The position numbers and the translations under genes were made by a program. From assembly GCF_001641265.1 (NCBI RefSeq), contig NW_020167532.1:1080524-1144523 (forward strand): 64,000 bases of DNA, read 5' to 3'. This document shows, piece by piece, positions 1-12,600 of this stretch (positions within the stretch are counted from its first letter, which is position 1; the number at the start of each line of letters is the position of its first letter). The notes below the pieces were generated by a model. The model was not told the origin of the DNA and ran no database searches. It worked only from the letters and a program-made list of their open reading frames with translations. Source of the DNA: Pseudogymnoascus destructans. Taxonomy: Eukaryota > Ascomycota > Leotiomycetes > Thelebolales > Thelebolaceae.

Positions 1-898
1 AATATTGGCGGACCATGGAATGGAAGTAGAGAAAACGTACATGGAAGATCCGTGCTTGTTCTCAATGTACTGATACGGATAAGCCGAACTACGGATGAGA
101 TGACGACTAGGGAGCTGAGAGATGTAATCGCAATAAGCCCGGCTTTCTGCAACCTTGGAAGCTTAAGAGGCACTATGTTTCAGCGTGAGTTGGGCAATCC
201 AGTATATTCCAGAGGAGAAGAAAGACCTACGGACGCGTGGTACGGCAAAGAGGACCATCAGGACATCGAGGAAGATGTTAAAGCCTGCGGACATATATAC
301 TTGGAGGGTGAGATTTACGCACGTCTGCGGAAACTTGAAGGGGTTCCAAGAATCGTAGAAAGGAGTGCACTCGAAGATTAACAAGAGGAGACAGGGAATT
401 GTGTAGAGCACAACAAAGCTGATCATCCCATATACCATGGATTGACTCCTGGCGTTTGTGAATATTCGGAGGTATAGGGTAAGGATCGCAATTTTGGTCG
501 TGGCAAGAATGCATTGATATAGCAAGCGCGTGGCATAGCTTATCACGAGAACACGAACGGCATTTTGCGGGACTTGAACGGAGAGGTGGCGCCCGATGCC
601 GTAGAATGTTATACTGCAGTTGAGAAGTGTGTGGGCCAAAGATCCAATCTGTTGCGGAGAAATCAGTACGACTCGTGGCAAACCATAGGGCAGAGACACG
701 AACCCATGATATAAAGACCCAAATGTCATCTTGTGCCCACGACCCTTTTAAGATCTGACGCGACCAAAAGCGCGCAACGACGAAAATTGTTGCTACCAAG
801 AAGGGTGTGATGTTTCCAGCAAATATTAAGATGCCGAGCTGTGGTTGCGGATCTATCGCGGCATGGGGAATAAATACGCGCGCACCGACACCGGATCA
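1..898 (-). CDS. Rhodopsin-like integral membrane protein (SAT4/PTH11-type), partial at window edge
   Basis: Three exons are seen on the minus strand: about 898-704, 648-231 and 172-1 (running off the edge). The introns at 703-649 (55 bp) and 230-173 (58 bp) have GT...AG ends and keep the frame. The spliced protein reads through a first membrane helix (NITPFLVATIFVVARFW), then QDDIWVFISW, further helices (KIAILTLYLRIF, FVVLYTIPCLLLLIFEC) and a final FAVPRVLPLKLPRLQKAGL segment. That order is typical of the fungal rhodopsin-domain family of PTH11-related membrane receptors; ligand and role are unknown. The 5' end is unresolved. Upstream in the same frame an ATG (946-944) is followed by two TGA codons (928-926 and 898-896), so either a short first exon is missed or the gene has decayed. 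The family call is firm; the start is not. Confidence 0.7.
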
Positions 899-946
899 AG
901 CTGGATGGCCAAAGGTAAGGGAGTTTCAGATGCCTTGAGACATCAT

Positions 947-1817
947 GAGGCGGGATCCCGTAAAGAGAATTGGGGACGCGTTGGTGATGGCTGTATGGCA
1001 CACTTACTAATAATAACATTGATCCATCGTTATTGGCCCTAAGCTACGCGCCACAGAGTGTCATTGCAGCTCTAGCGTATGTGCGCACACAACTTTGTTA
1101 TAGTGGTGGACTGGTTCAGCTTTGGCATTTGCATTTGCTCGAAAAAGCCTCGAGGTTGTTAACTTGGACCAAGTTCTCACAGTGCACAACTGCCGACACT
1201 CACACCGTATATATGCACTATCGGAGAATTATCGGAGAATAGATAGTAAACAGCACTCAATATATATATAAACGCCCTTCAGAGTTTTGAGACGACGCCT
1301 ATTATGCCCATCATACCCATGATTCATGAGCTGCATTGTGATGAACCAGTTTGTTCACAATCAAGGATCATGACAAGACCTCAACCCCTGTGTGGATCTG
1401 TGCCTAATGCAAGCACGGTCTACTACCTGAGCACCCTAGTCCCGATTTAGGCACTAATTTCACGTGATATATACACCAGTCAAGCCTGCCTCCCCAAAGC
1501 GCCCAGTCCCTGACCTTGGGTCGGTATACAGCTTTGAAACCTTGTCGAGCAACAGATTTGACACGCCAGGAAGCCTCTTATCTCGTGGTTTTGAGAGTGC
1601 TATCTAGAGCAATAGCCCCGGGATTTACTGCCGCCCTTAAGCTCATCCGTATACGCTAGGGGCCAGGGGAAATCACGTTCAATATATCGATCTAATGAGT
1701 CCGCCTTCGTAGGTTTTCTCCTCGTCCCACCTCAACCACCCCACCCAGCACGGATCCTCTGTCCAAACCAAGTCGTCCTCAAAGTAACAAAACCTCGAAT
1801 CCTCCAGAACCAGAACA
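947..1817. other. Intergenic region without a supported gene
   Basis: Both flanking genes point away from this stretch, so it should hold both promoters. A short TA run lies near 1260. An ATG at 1027-1025 on the minus strand is followed 20 bases later by a consensus GTAAGT, a possible extra first exon of the rhodopsin-like gene, but I found no acceptor that would keep the frame. I see no other coding signal, RNA gene or repeat. Confidence 0.5.
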
Positions 1818-2446
1818 ATGACGAACCAAATCCTCCGTGCCGCCGGCCTCTTCCAAGCCCTCCTCACCACCCCCATCGCCCTCACCCTCGGCTTCCTCGC
1901 CTTCGTCCAGCTATGGGATAACTACGAAACCATATACCGCTTCCTGTAAGCTCCTCCCCCGCTCCCGAGCCACCCCCCTCTCTTATATTGCCAGCCCGCG
2001 CTAACTCCCCAAAGCACGTACACCGTCAACGGTCTCCTCGCAACTATAATCCTCTTTATCCTCCTCATCCAGAACCGCATGCCAAGCCTGTCCGCCAACA
2101 TATCGTTCATCCTGGAGGTTGCAAAGTCGCTGCTGGCGACGTTGATGTGGCTGTGGCTTGTGCTGGATAGTGCGTATGCGGAACATGGGAACAAGTACAG
2201 AGAGCCATCGAACGATAGGTTTCTCCGCGTTATGAGGGCGTTTATTGCTGGGTTTGCTTTGTTGTAAGTTTATCTTCCCCACAATCACAGAGGCAAAATA
2301 CTGATGGAATACTCAGGGTCATGTTTTATCCGACTGCGATTTACGCTACATATGTGGCTCGCGAGGGGAGGAAGAACGGCCTGGCCAAGCGGGATGCTGT
2401 AGTGGAGGAAGGCGAGCGGACCCCGCTCTTGTCACAGGAAGCCTAG
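1818..2446 (+). CDS. Small multi-pass membrane protein of unknown function, 168 aa, three exons
   Basis: Exons 1818-1945, 2015-2263 and 2317-2446 join in frame to 169 codons. The introns are GTAAGC...AAAG with a CTAAC branch site, and GTAAGT...TCAG. Hydrophobic stretches lie near residues 8-30 (LLTTPIALTLGFLAFVQLW), 46-62 (NGLLATIILFILLIQ), 72-92 and 111-130. The tail is short and charged and ends TPLLSQEA; a -PLL motif of this kind is common in endosomal or vacuolar sorting signals, which is only suggestive. I do not recognise the family. Splice-phase consistency and the hydrophobic pattern support a real gene; the function is open. Confidence 0.72.
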
Positions 2447-3690
2447 AGGATGGCCATAAGAGACTTATGATCTTGATTTTGGCGGGCGAACCGTTGGAGA
2501 TCTTTCAGGTATACAGCTCGCTAGGCAAGAATTCATTTCTACTGTGCAGAAGGCTACGTATGAATCCTACTTCAAGTTACGATATATGACTTTGTATATA
2601 GAATAGTCGTTAAGATAACTAATAATTTTTAATATCGGGAAAATCAGAGCACGATGGCACGGGTGCGTTTCTACACTAGCTTCCCTATGTCTATCTATTA
2701 CAATATACTTCTCCCTTGCGTTTTGAGTAAAGAAATCTAGCACCTGCGCAACTATCCAGTTCTTCGTGACAAGACGCTGGAAAAGTAGCTCCATACTCGG
2801 ATATATCCCTGAGAATTGAGCACCCTATAATATACCTGAACAGCCGGTTGCAGACCCGGGGGGGGGTAAATAATCGTGTACTCAGTAAATGGGGCAAGGC
2901 GTGACCTAGAAAGCGCTTCATGCGTACTTGTTCTCACATTAGCAATTAAATACGCAATCTAAGTGCTCAGCCTCACATTCATCACTGGAGTGACCCTTCC
3001 CTTCTTTCTCCCTCCACGTTTTGTTTTGGCCCTCGCCACTCTCACACCCCCCCATCTCAACCACGCCCACTTTTCTCACCTCCCCTTTCTTACCGCCCAC
3101 CCCCTTCTCGCCACCGCTCCCTTTTCTCACCACCCCTATCCTTTTCAACCTCCCATTTTCCACCTCCTTCTCCGTCCCCTTCTCTGTTCCCTTTGCCGCC
3201 TCCTTCTCCGCTGAGATGGAGGCCCCAGAGACAATATCCCCGGTGGGAATAAACTTCAGCTCGCTGATGATAGCTTGGTGTCTCCTCTTATTCTCTCCTT
3301 TATCTGCTTATACTTCCTCAGTGCCGCAATGGCGGCGTTGATGTGCAACTCAACATAGTTAACTGTGGTGTACAGCTTAAGTGTAGATGGGCGCAACTGG
3401 CTCCAGAGGCATGTCCCCCGGTTGGGATGAACTCCAGATCGGCGGTGGTCACCTTGAACTTTCTCCCATTGATCGCCTTCTCCTCTCTCAGTGCCGTGAT
3501 GGCAGTGTTTATCATAAAACAACATAATTAGCTGTGGTGTACACCATAATAGTAGGTGGGAGCAGGAAGAAGAGGATGATAATATTGTCGCCGAGGGCGT
3601 GGATGCCCACACGCGGGAAGAAAACCCGGCGCGAGGAGGGAATTCCTGACCCACAAGAGCATACCCTACGGAAATATGACATGTCACTAA
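2447..3690. repeat. Pyrimidine-rich intergenic DNA with a duplicated, decayed coding relic
   Basis: No intact gene is visible. Plus-strand bases 2990-3220 are strongly C/T-rich with recurring TTCTCACC and CCTCCTTCTC. On the minus strand two diverged copies of one short peptide can be read, around 3510-3396 (NTAITALREEK ... LEFIPTGGHASGAS) and around 3345-3215 (NAAIAALRKYK ... LKFIPTGDIVSGAS). Each is followed by the same GTGTACA-containing spacer, so this is an old tandem duplication of a coding piece now out of frame. I do not recognise the protein. Confidence 0.4.
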
Positions 3691-3818
3691 ACTCGATCAT
3701 ACTGTGCTATTATGGTTACGCGATTTCTCACCACCCCCTCCTTTTCTCACGACTCATACTCGATCATACTTTGCTATTATGGTTACGCGATTTCTCACCA
3801 CCCCCTCCTTTTCTCACC
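3691..3818. repeat. Two-copy tandem repeat, 67-bp period
   Basis: The segment starting ACTCGATCATACT at 3691 is repeated at 3758. Both copies run through TTATGGTTACGCGATTTCTC and the CCACCCCCTCC tract with almost no differences, so the duplication is recent. It lies at the downstream end of the pyrimidine-rich region. Confidence 0.85.
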
Positions 3819-4259
3819 ACCCCTTATATTCAATGCCATCTGTCCAGAATTTGTCATTCCCCGTATCTGCTTACCGATCTCTCATTAATACGTAGCATAG
3901 CTGGACGGCTACGCCGATGGTTGAGCGCTCCCGGGAGCAATTTCCAGACGAGGTAAAGGCATCGGTTTCCATGGTGCCGATGCCGCGGATGATGAGTGTT
4001 CTGGATGAGCTTACGTTTCTGGAGAGACTGATGACGGCTTACAATGTGTCAATCTAAGGGTATAGCAAAGTGGTGGCAGTGGGGTGATGGATGGTTGGAG
4101 ATACCATGTTGGGAAGCAGTATAAGCGGGGCTTATGCTGCCGCCAACAAGACCAGCCTCTTGAGGAGATATTGATGTTGAGCCTCTTTCCTCTCTTGGTC
4201 CGCGGTCTCTTTGGGGGTTGGCTAGATTCTACCTTCACTGTATAGGCGACTTTCTGAGA

Positions 4260-4765
4260 CGGAGGTCAAGATGGAGATTATCACTCACTCCTGTGTCAAC
4301 ATCTGTCTTATCTCCTCCCGCTGACAAAACCACAACCCATCAAGATTAACACCTAACACCTTCCTCCACTCCTCCGTCTTACAATCATGGGCTAGACCAC
4401 TATGGCTGATACCAGCGATATTGACAGCTACATCAATGCGCCCAAACTCCGTAGCTGTTTGGGCGATAGCGGCTTGGACTTCCCCTACGTTTGTGATGTC
4501 AAGAGAGTGCTCTAGGATCTGGATTAAAGGATGTGCTTTTTTTTATGAGCTTGGTGGTGGCTGCTAAGGAGGAAGAGTCGTGGTCCGCTAGGGAGAGGCG
4601 CGTGACACCGTATTTGGCAAATGTGAGGGCGGTGGCACGGCCAATGCCTGAGCCGGCGCCGGTTAAGAAGGCAGAGCCTTTGGGATGGGAGGTCACGGTG
4701 GTGGAAGTTGATGACTGATTAAACTGAACGGTACAGCGGGCAAGATGAGATGCAAACGGGGTCAA
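4260..4765 (-). pseudogene. Truncated short-chain dehydrogenase/reductase
   Basis: The minus strand encodes the N-terminal half of a classical SDR: LTGAGSGIGRATAL (the TGxxxGxG cofactor loop), LSLADHD (acidic residue after beta-2, suggesting NAD preference) and VAVNIAGIS (the NNAG-type motif). The frame breaks at a run of eight A residues near 4532-4539. Downstream codons, from LDITNVGEVQ through the NLDGLW region, are intact only in the next frame. Reading stops after EEIRQMLTQE; the catalytic Ser and YxxxK half is absent. No ATG is obvious at the 5' end. The break could be a homopolymer error, but the missing C-terminal half makes it a pseudogene either way. Position 4260 is an approximate 3' limit. 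Confidence 0.7.
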
Positions 4766-4832
4766 GAAATAGTCTTTTTATTGTGATTTGGAACACGTTA
4801 TTCTGGATACTGGGAAATAGGAGCAGATTTAC

Positions 4833-5295
4833 AACGTGCCAGTGATATATAAAGTGGAAAGAACGATGGAAGATGCCTGATATATAGAACTGGCAGGAAC
4901 GGCGGGAGGTGCCTGGTGTATAGAACTAGCATGAACGATGGGTGATGAGCAATGTAGAAAAATGGCAAGAATGACGGGAGGTGTCTGATGTGTAAAATGG
5001 CAGGAACGGTGGGAGATGCCCGATGAATAAACTGGCGGGAACGATGATAGATGAAATGATGTATAAAACCGGTAAGAACGATGGGAGATAAGTGATGGAT
5101 AGAACTGGCAGGAACAACAATGGGAGATGAGTGATTTAGAAAACAGGCAAGAACGACGGAAGATGCCTGATATAAACTGGCAGGAACGATAGGAGGCGTC
5201 TAATATATAGAACTGGCAGGAACGATGGGCTTTCTGAGGTATAAAAATGGCAGGAATGAGGGGGGGAAGTGACATGTAGAATTGGCAAGAATGAT
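4833..5295. repeat. Minisatellite of about 35-50 bp units
   Basis: At least ten degenerate units of the form (a/t)ACTGGCAGGAACGATGGGAGATG...TGAT(A)TATAGA follow one another. Unit length varies by a few bases. All three minus-strand frames stay open for long stretches only because the unit is short of stop codons, so the overlapping reading frames are not treated as genes. Confidence 0.85.
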
Positions 5296-6686
5296 GGAAG
5301 AGAATGACAAAAAGTAACCTTACCGGCGCACCTGTAACATGCTGTGAGATGCTTCAACAAAATCCGTGATAATTCCACATGAGACTGGCCAAGCAGTGGT
5401 TGTACTTCTTTTGTCGAGATGGGGTAAGATGATGTATGACGGAGACTTATAAAGTATTTGTAGTAAACTGGGCCGTCGTCAACCCCTCAGCTGGGTCAGA
5501 ACCGCCACAGAAGTAGATCACAATATGGGAAAGCGTTGATATGATTGTAGCGCTCTTTTCCGATGTCTCAAAACGTCAAATGCAATGGTAATCTAGTGGT
5601 AAGAAATTATATTCGTTCGTTCCGAAAAAAGGCGAGGTAATTGTCCCCCCCATTTGATACGCGGGGTCGAGATAACAGGAATCCAGAGACTTGAAGCAGC
5701 TGAGGATCGACGGAACTATAGGTACAGTACAAAAAAGTTACGGCGGTTGGTACAGTTGGCACAATTCCTCCTGGTCCTGTCTGTACTAGCGGTGAGGAGT
5801 ATAAAGACATTGGAAACTTTCTCGTGTTTGCCATCACGGGTATTTTAGCAATAACGAGTACCTCGGCCATCCGCAACCACTTAAGCAGCATGCATTCATG
5901 ATAAAGAACCTGATCACGGCCTCCCGCAACTCGAAAATCGTGTTACTACAGTAACTGTCGGTGAGTCGGTGAGTCGGTGAGTTGTACTGTACAAAATAGT
6001 CGGGGATGGCATCCTATCGGGCAAACTAGTGGGGAGCCATCGTAATATGTACCCCACGCATAGATTAGCAGTACCTCGTGTACTTATTAGGATGATCACG
6101 GCCGTGTCTTGGAAATGGGCGGCAACGGCGGACAATTTACGGCCAATGATGCAGTTGACGCCTTGATCTTGTCATGCATGGTGCAATACATTCTGTAACG
6201 CATATTAGTCTGCTGCAATGCACGTATTTCATATATTTGATGTTTTATATTTCCAAGTTTCCAAGGAGAATCATTGACGAACGAACGAAAGGAAGTTGGG
6301 GACGTTGGGGAGAGAAAGCGGTAAACGAGACACACGACACCCAACACCCAACTAGATCCATCACGTGCATAGCCGAGTTCATGCGCTATCCCCAAAATCA
6401 CCTAGCGTAGTGCTCGGCTCGGAGCGATCTCAAGGGTCATTGCTGGACCCCATCGCTGTCAACTAAACTTAGCCTAATCAGGTAATTTGCCTAACCCGAT
6501 AAGGACTCGGGGGCGCCTCCAATGGAGCTGCCCCCCATGCAACGCAATCTGCGAGGAAGAAGCCGACCCCCAAAGAGGACCCAGGTTTGTTTACAAAGCT
6601 GGCGTCTCTGCTGTTTTCCTTGCTGTTGCCCTTTTCTCTTCTTCATACTGCTTTTTCACTGCCAAAGAGAGCTGTGATTGTGGATT
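5296..6686. other. Intergenic region upstream of the giant repetitive gene
   Basis: No gene is supported. There is a short (GTGAGTCG) tandem near 5961-5982 and mixed AT-rich sequence. The last few hundred bases should hold the promoter and 5' leader of the 6687 gene; no TATA box or upstream element was assigned. A tRNA-like fragment near 5583 was considered and rejected. Confidence 0.4.
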
Positions 6687-9600
6687 ATGACCAAAGATAT
6701 TGTTGCAGAAGCTGTCCCCCAGACGGTCACGGATATGGCTACTACTGCTGTGGAACAGGATAAAGAGACAACTCCTGTAGTACCGGAGGCGGCTCCGGAG
6801 AAAGTGGAGGCTCCCGTCGAGGAGAAGCCTGCAGTTGAAGCCGCTCCTGTTGAAGAGGTTGCCCCTGTTGAGGCAGCACCTCCAGCTGAGGAGAAGACGG
6901 CTCCTGTAGAGGAGGAGAAAACCCCCGCCAAAGAGGAGGCACCAGCACCAAGACCAGAGGCTCCTGTACCAGAAGCACCAAAGGAAGTAGCGCCGGAGGT
7001 CACACCGGCTGAGCCCACTCCAGCTAAAGATGCAGCTCCGGTGAAAGACGCTGCTCCAGTCAAGGAGGATACCCCAGTCACAGAAGCAGCACCTGCAGAG
7101 GACGCCAAAGCACCAACCGAAGATGGGGCCAAGGAAGTGGCACCTATCGACAAAGAGGCAACTCCAGCACCAGACGCTAAGGATGGAGCCGCAAAGGAAG
7201 CACCTGCACCTGCTGTTGAGGCAACAGTCGTACAAACTGTAAGCTTATTACATCCATCTAAACCAATACGGCGTTTACTAATACATTAAAATAGACTGGC
7301 GGATCAGTCGCAGCAGGTGTGGCAGCTGCAGCGACGGAACTGCAGGCGAAGACAGCAGAAGACGCAAAAGAAATCTATAACAACATCGCAAAGGAAGTTG
7401 CATCTACAATTACTGACAAGGATGACGAGACCTTGATGGAGAAAATCGCCGATGCTGTGCAACTTGTTACGAAGGAGGTCATAGAAGGCGTCCAGGATGT
7501 CGGAGAGGCGATTAAAGAACACCCAGAGATGATTGCTGAGTAAGTTCCACATTCACACCAAACCTTATTCACTGATTTGGAATGGCTAACATGTCACACA
7601 GGGGAGCTATCGCTATTGCTGTCGGAGCCGCCACGATGGTCGCACCAGGAATTCTCGTTCCTGCACTCGCGATGGTTGGCAAGATGGCCTCAGATCACGC
7701 CATGAGCACCGCTAAGGGTATCGCTATCAAGGCAAGCAGCGATGTGATGAAGGATATCTCGGAGCAGCTGAAGAAGGATGTTGCTGCCAACAAGGAACAT
7801 GCTGAAGCAAAGGTGGAAGATGTCGTCGTTGCAACACCCCAAGGCGATGTCAAGGTCGACGTCACTGTTGACGCCAGCAAGGGCAAGGATGGTGAAGACA
7901 TCATCCTAGTCCAAGCAACAGGGACTGAAATTGTGAAGGAGGCACCTGAGGAAGATGCTAAGGAGGTCACCGACAAAGCCGTAACCGAGGAGACCCCCGT
8001 TGCTGCTGCCGCCGCCGATGACAAGTCCGTCACTGTGACGGAAGTGCCCAAGGAGTTTCTGGCTGAGGCACACGCCACAAGAGAGAAGGCCGCTGAAGCT
8101 GAAGCTAAAACATCTGAGGCTGCACCTGCTACTACCGAAAATGCGGAGACTACGCGCGAGGTAGAGCCAGAGGCTGCACAAGCCGAGCCAGAGGCACCAG
8201 CGAGCGAAGCTACCGTCGAAACCGTGGAGCCTGCAGCTGCTGCGGGTAAGAAGGTCAAGAATAAGAAATCAAAGGCGAAGGCCGCAAAAGCAAAGGCAGG
8301 CGCTTCAGAGTCAGCAGCAGCGCTGGCTATCCCAGCAATTGCCGCCGCAGGTGCCGTCGCTGTAGGCTCCAAGGACAAGGAGGAGGAGGCTAAGTCGGAG
8401 GAAGCATCAAAGGCTGAAGCTGAAGCGACCAAAGACGTCAAGGATGCCGAGACAAACGGTGCCGCTGCCGCAGCTGTCCCAGATGTCGAGGCCAAGGAGA
8501 CTGAGACTGATGCCGTGGCGGCTTGTCCGGAGGTTGCTGAGATGGCAGTTGTCGACGCCGAGGAGAGGAATGATACCCCAGCTGTTGCCGAGGAGCCTGT
8601 GACCGAGACCAGCGAGGTTGAGGCTGAGCCGGAGGTTACTGAGAAGGCAGTTGTCGACGCCGAGGAGAAGAATGATACCCCAGTTATTGCCGAGGAGCCT
8701 GTGACCGAGACCAAGGAGGTTGAGGCTGAGCTGGAGGTTACTGAGAAGGCAGTTGTCGACGCCGAGGAGAAGAATGATACCCCAGTTATTGCCGAGGAGC
8801 CTGTGACCGAGACCAAGGAGGTTGAGGCTGAGCCGGAGGTTACTGAGAAGGCAGTTGTTGACGCCGAGGAGAAGAATGATACCCCAGTTATTGCCGAGGA
8901 GCCTGTGACCGAGACCAAGGAGGTTGAGGCTGAGCCGGAGGTTATTGAGAAGGCAGTTGTCGACGCCGAAGAGAAGAATGATACCCCAGTTATTGCCGAG
9001 GAAGCTGCTACCGAGACCAAGGAGGCTGAGGCTGAGCCTGTGGCTGTTGTTGAGGAGAAGAAGGAGGACGCTCCCGCTGCCGTTGCCGAGCCAGAGGTTG
9101 AAGCAAAGGAAGTTGTCGCTGAGCCTGTCGGCGCTGTTAAGGAAACAAAGGAATCCGCTCCAGTTGCTGTTTCCCAGCCAGAGGCCGTGGTCAAGGAGGT
9201 TGAGCCAGTAGTTGCTGTCGAGAAGGCCAAGGAGGAGGCCCCTGCTGCTGTTGCAGAGGCTGAGACCAAGTCTGAGCCATCGGCTGTTGCCGAGGAGAAG
9301 AAAGACGATACCCAAGAAGCCGTTGCTGAGCCTACACCAGAAGCCACCGTAGTAGAGGCAGAGCCAGCCGTCGCTGGCACCGAGGAGGACAAGTCCGCCC
9401 CTGTCGCTGCTGCTGAACCCGAAGCCGAGGCTGAGCCAGTAGTTGCAACTGAGGAGGTCAAGGAAGAGGCTCCTGTTGCCGCTGCTGAGCCAGAAGTTGA
9501 GGAGAAGGCTGTGGAGGCTGAGCCAGCTGCTGCTGCTACGGGTAACAAGGGCAAGAACAAGAAGTCTAAGGCAAAGGGGAAGGCGGATGTATCGAAGGGT

Positions 9601-12600
9601 GAAGTCATTGCCGCTGGAGCCGCTGCACTAGGTGTTTCTGCGATTGCCGCTGGAGTCGTGGCAGCCACTTCTTCGAAGGAGAAGGCAGATGATGTTACTC
9701 CTGCCGTTGTCGAGGAGAAGGAGGTCGCACCTGCCACTGTCGAGGAGGCGGAGGCTGCACCTGCTGCTGTTGTTGAGGAGAAGGAATCCGCGCCTGCCGT
9801 TGTTGAGGAGAAGGAAGCCGCTCCTGCCGCTGTCGAGAAGAAGGAGGCTGCACCTGCCGTTGCGGAGGCAGCAGGGGAGAAGGAAGCCGCCCCCGCCGCT
9901 GTCGAGAAGATGGAGGCTGCACCTGCCGTTGCCGAGGCAGCAGAGGAGAAGGAAGCCGCCCCCGCCCCTGTTGAGGAGAAGGTCGCACCTGCTGCTGTCG
10001 AAGAGAAGGCGACCGCGCCTGCTCTTGTTGAGGAGAAGGATGCTGCACCCGCCGTTGTCGAAGCGACGGAGGAGAAGGTGGTCGCACCTGCTGCTGTTGA
10101 GGAGAAGGAGGCCGCGCCTTCACCTGTCGAGGTGGAGGAGAAGGAGGTCGCACCTGCCGCTGTCGAGGCCTCCGAAACCCCAGACGTGGTAGCGCCAGTA
10201 GAGGTTGCCGAGACTGAGGCCCCTGTTGAAGCCGAGGCTGCCCCTGCAAAGGAGGTTGCCGACAAGGAAGTTGCTGCCACCGAGGCACCTGCTGCCGCTG
10301 AAGCCACCGAGGTTACTGAATCTGCCGAGACGACCCAGAAGGTTGCCGAAGAGGTAGTGACCGAGAAATCTCCAGTTACCGAAGAGGTCGCTGCATCCGA
10401 AGACGCCAAGGTCGCTGCAGAGGTTCCTGCAGCTGTTGAGACAAAGGAGGTCCCTGAAGAGGGCCAGCCAGTCGATGTTGTGGCAGATACCGAAGAGGTT
10501 CATACTCCTGCGGAAGTGAAGGAGGTCGTTGAGGAATCTAAGCCAGCCGAGGCTGCCGTTGCTACCGAAGAAGTCTCCGCTCCCACCGAGGAGGTGAAGG
10601 AGGCCATTAAGGAAGAGCAGCCAGTTGAAGCTGTAGCACCAGTTGAGGCTGCTGTAGAGGAGGAAGCTGTTGTCGCCAAGGAGCCAGAGGTTGCTGAGGA
10701 AGTCGTCGAGGCCAAGGAGGCTGCCCCTGTTGAGGAGACTAAGATCGAGGAGCCAGTAGCAGTCGAGGAAGTCGCCGAGGCCAAGGAGGCTGCCTCTGTT
10801 AAGGACGCTAAGGTCGAGGAGCCAGCAGCAGTTGAGGAAGTCGCCGAGACCAAGGTGGAGGAGCCTGCTGCAGTTAAGGAAACTAACGCTGAGGAACCTG
10901 CTGCGGTCGAGGAGACCAAGGTAGAGGAACCTGCCACAGTTGAGGAGCCAGCTGTTGTCGAAGAATCCACCAAAGCCAACGAAGAACCAGCCGCAGTTGA
11001 TGAGACCAAGGTTGAGGAGGCCGCCCCAGTTGAGGAGGCCAAGGTTGAGGAGGTCGCCCCGGTTGAGGAGGCCAAGGTTGAGGAGGTCGCCCCGGTTGAG
11101 GAGACCAAGGTTGAGGAGACCAAGATTGAGGAGAAGACCAAGGTTGAGGAGGCCGCCGCAGTTGAGGAGACCAAGGTTGAGGAGGCCGCCCCAGTTGAGG
11201 AGACCAAGGTTGAGGAGGCCGCCCCAGTTGAGGAGGCCAAGGTTGAGGAGGTCGCCCCGGTTGAGGAGACCAAGATTGAGGAGATCAAGGTTGAGGAGGT
11301 CGCCGCAGTTGAGGAGACCAAGGTTGAGGAGGCCGCCCCAGTTCAGGAGACCAAGGTTGAGGAGGCCGCCCCAGTTGAGGAGGCCAAGGTTGAGGAGGTC
11401 GCCCCGGTTGAGGAGACCCAGATTGAGGAGACCAAGGCCGAGGAGGTCGCCCCGGTTGAGGATACCAAGGTTGAGGAGGCCGCCCCAGTTGAGGAAACCA
11501 AGGTTGAGGAGGCCGCCCCAGTTGAGGAGGCCAAGGTTGAGGAGGCCGCCCCAGTTGAGGAGACCAAGGTTGAGGAGGCCGCCCCAGTTGAGGAGGCCAA
11601 GGTTGAGGAGGTCGCCCCGGTTGAGGAGACCAAGATTGAGGAGACCAAGGCCGAGGAGGTCGCCGCAGTTGAGGAGACCAAGGTTGAGGAGGCCGCCCCA
11701 GTTGAGGAGACCAAGATTGAGGAGACCAAGGCCGAGGAGGTCGCCCCGATTGAGGAGACCAAGATTGAGGAGCCTGCCACAGTTGAGGAGCCAGCTGTTG
11801 TCGAAGAATCCACCAAAGCCAACGAAGAACCAGCCGCAGTTGATGAGACCAAGGTTGAGGAGGCCGCCCCAGTTGAGGAGGCCAAGGTTGAGGAGGTCGC
11901 CCCGGTTGAGGAGGCCAAGGTTGAGGAGGTCGCCCCGGTTGAGGAGACCAAGGTTGAGGAGACCAAGATTGAGGAGAAGACCAAGGTTGAGGAGGCCGCC
12001 GCAGTTGAGGAGACCAAGGTTGAGGAGGCCGCCCCAGTTGAGGAGACCAAGGTTGAGGAGGCCGCCCCAGTTGAGGAGGCCAAGGTTGAGGAGGTCGCCC
12101 CGGTTGAGGAGACCAAGATTGAGGAGACCAAGGCCGAGGAGGTCGCCGCAGTTGAGGAGACCAAGGTTGAGGAGGCCTCCCCAGTTGAGGAGATTGAGGA
12201 GACCAAGGCCGAGGAGGTCGCCCCGATTGAGGAGACCAAGATTGAGGAGACCAAGGCCGAGGAGGTCGCCCCGGTTGAGGATACCAAGGTTGAGGAGGTT
12301 GCCGCAGTTGAGGAGCCTGCCAAGGTAGAGGAGCCTGCTGCTGTTGCAGAGACTGCCGTTAAGGCACCCGCTGTAGTGGAGGAGACCAAGGTCGAAGAGC
12401 TGGTTGCAACCGCGGAGCCAGTCGCTACTGAGGAGCCAGCTGTCGCTGGGAAGTCCGCAGTTGAGGAGACCAAGGTTGAGGAGGTCGCCACAGTCGAGGA
12501 ACCTGCCGGTGTTGCAGAGACTGCAGTTGAGTCGCCTGCCGCCGCAGTAGAGGAGGATAAGGTTGAGGTACCCGTTGTTGCCGCAGAGCCCGCCGCTACT

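Noticed and set aside
5583..5660. A tRNA-like stretch (ATGGTAATCTAGTGGTAAG resembling a D-arm)
   Set aside because: The acceptor and T arms do not pair properly and no TTCGA loop is at the right distance.
8547..9005. CRISPR-like regular repeats
   Set aside because: The units are contiguous, in frame and coding, with no spacers; the organism is a fungus.
10940..12328. Arg/Leu/Pro-rich plus-strand frame of 462 codons
   Set aside because: It is the shifted reading of the KVEE repeat array and has no start context or complex sequence.
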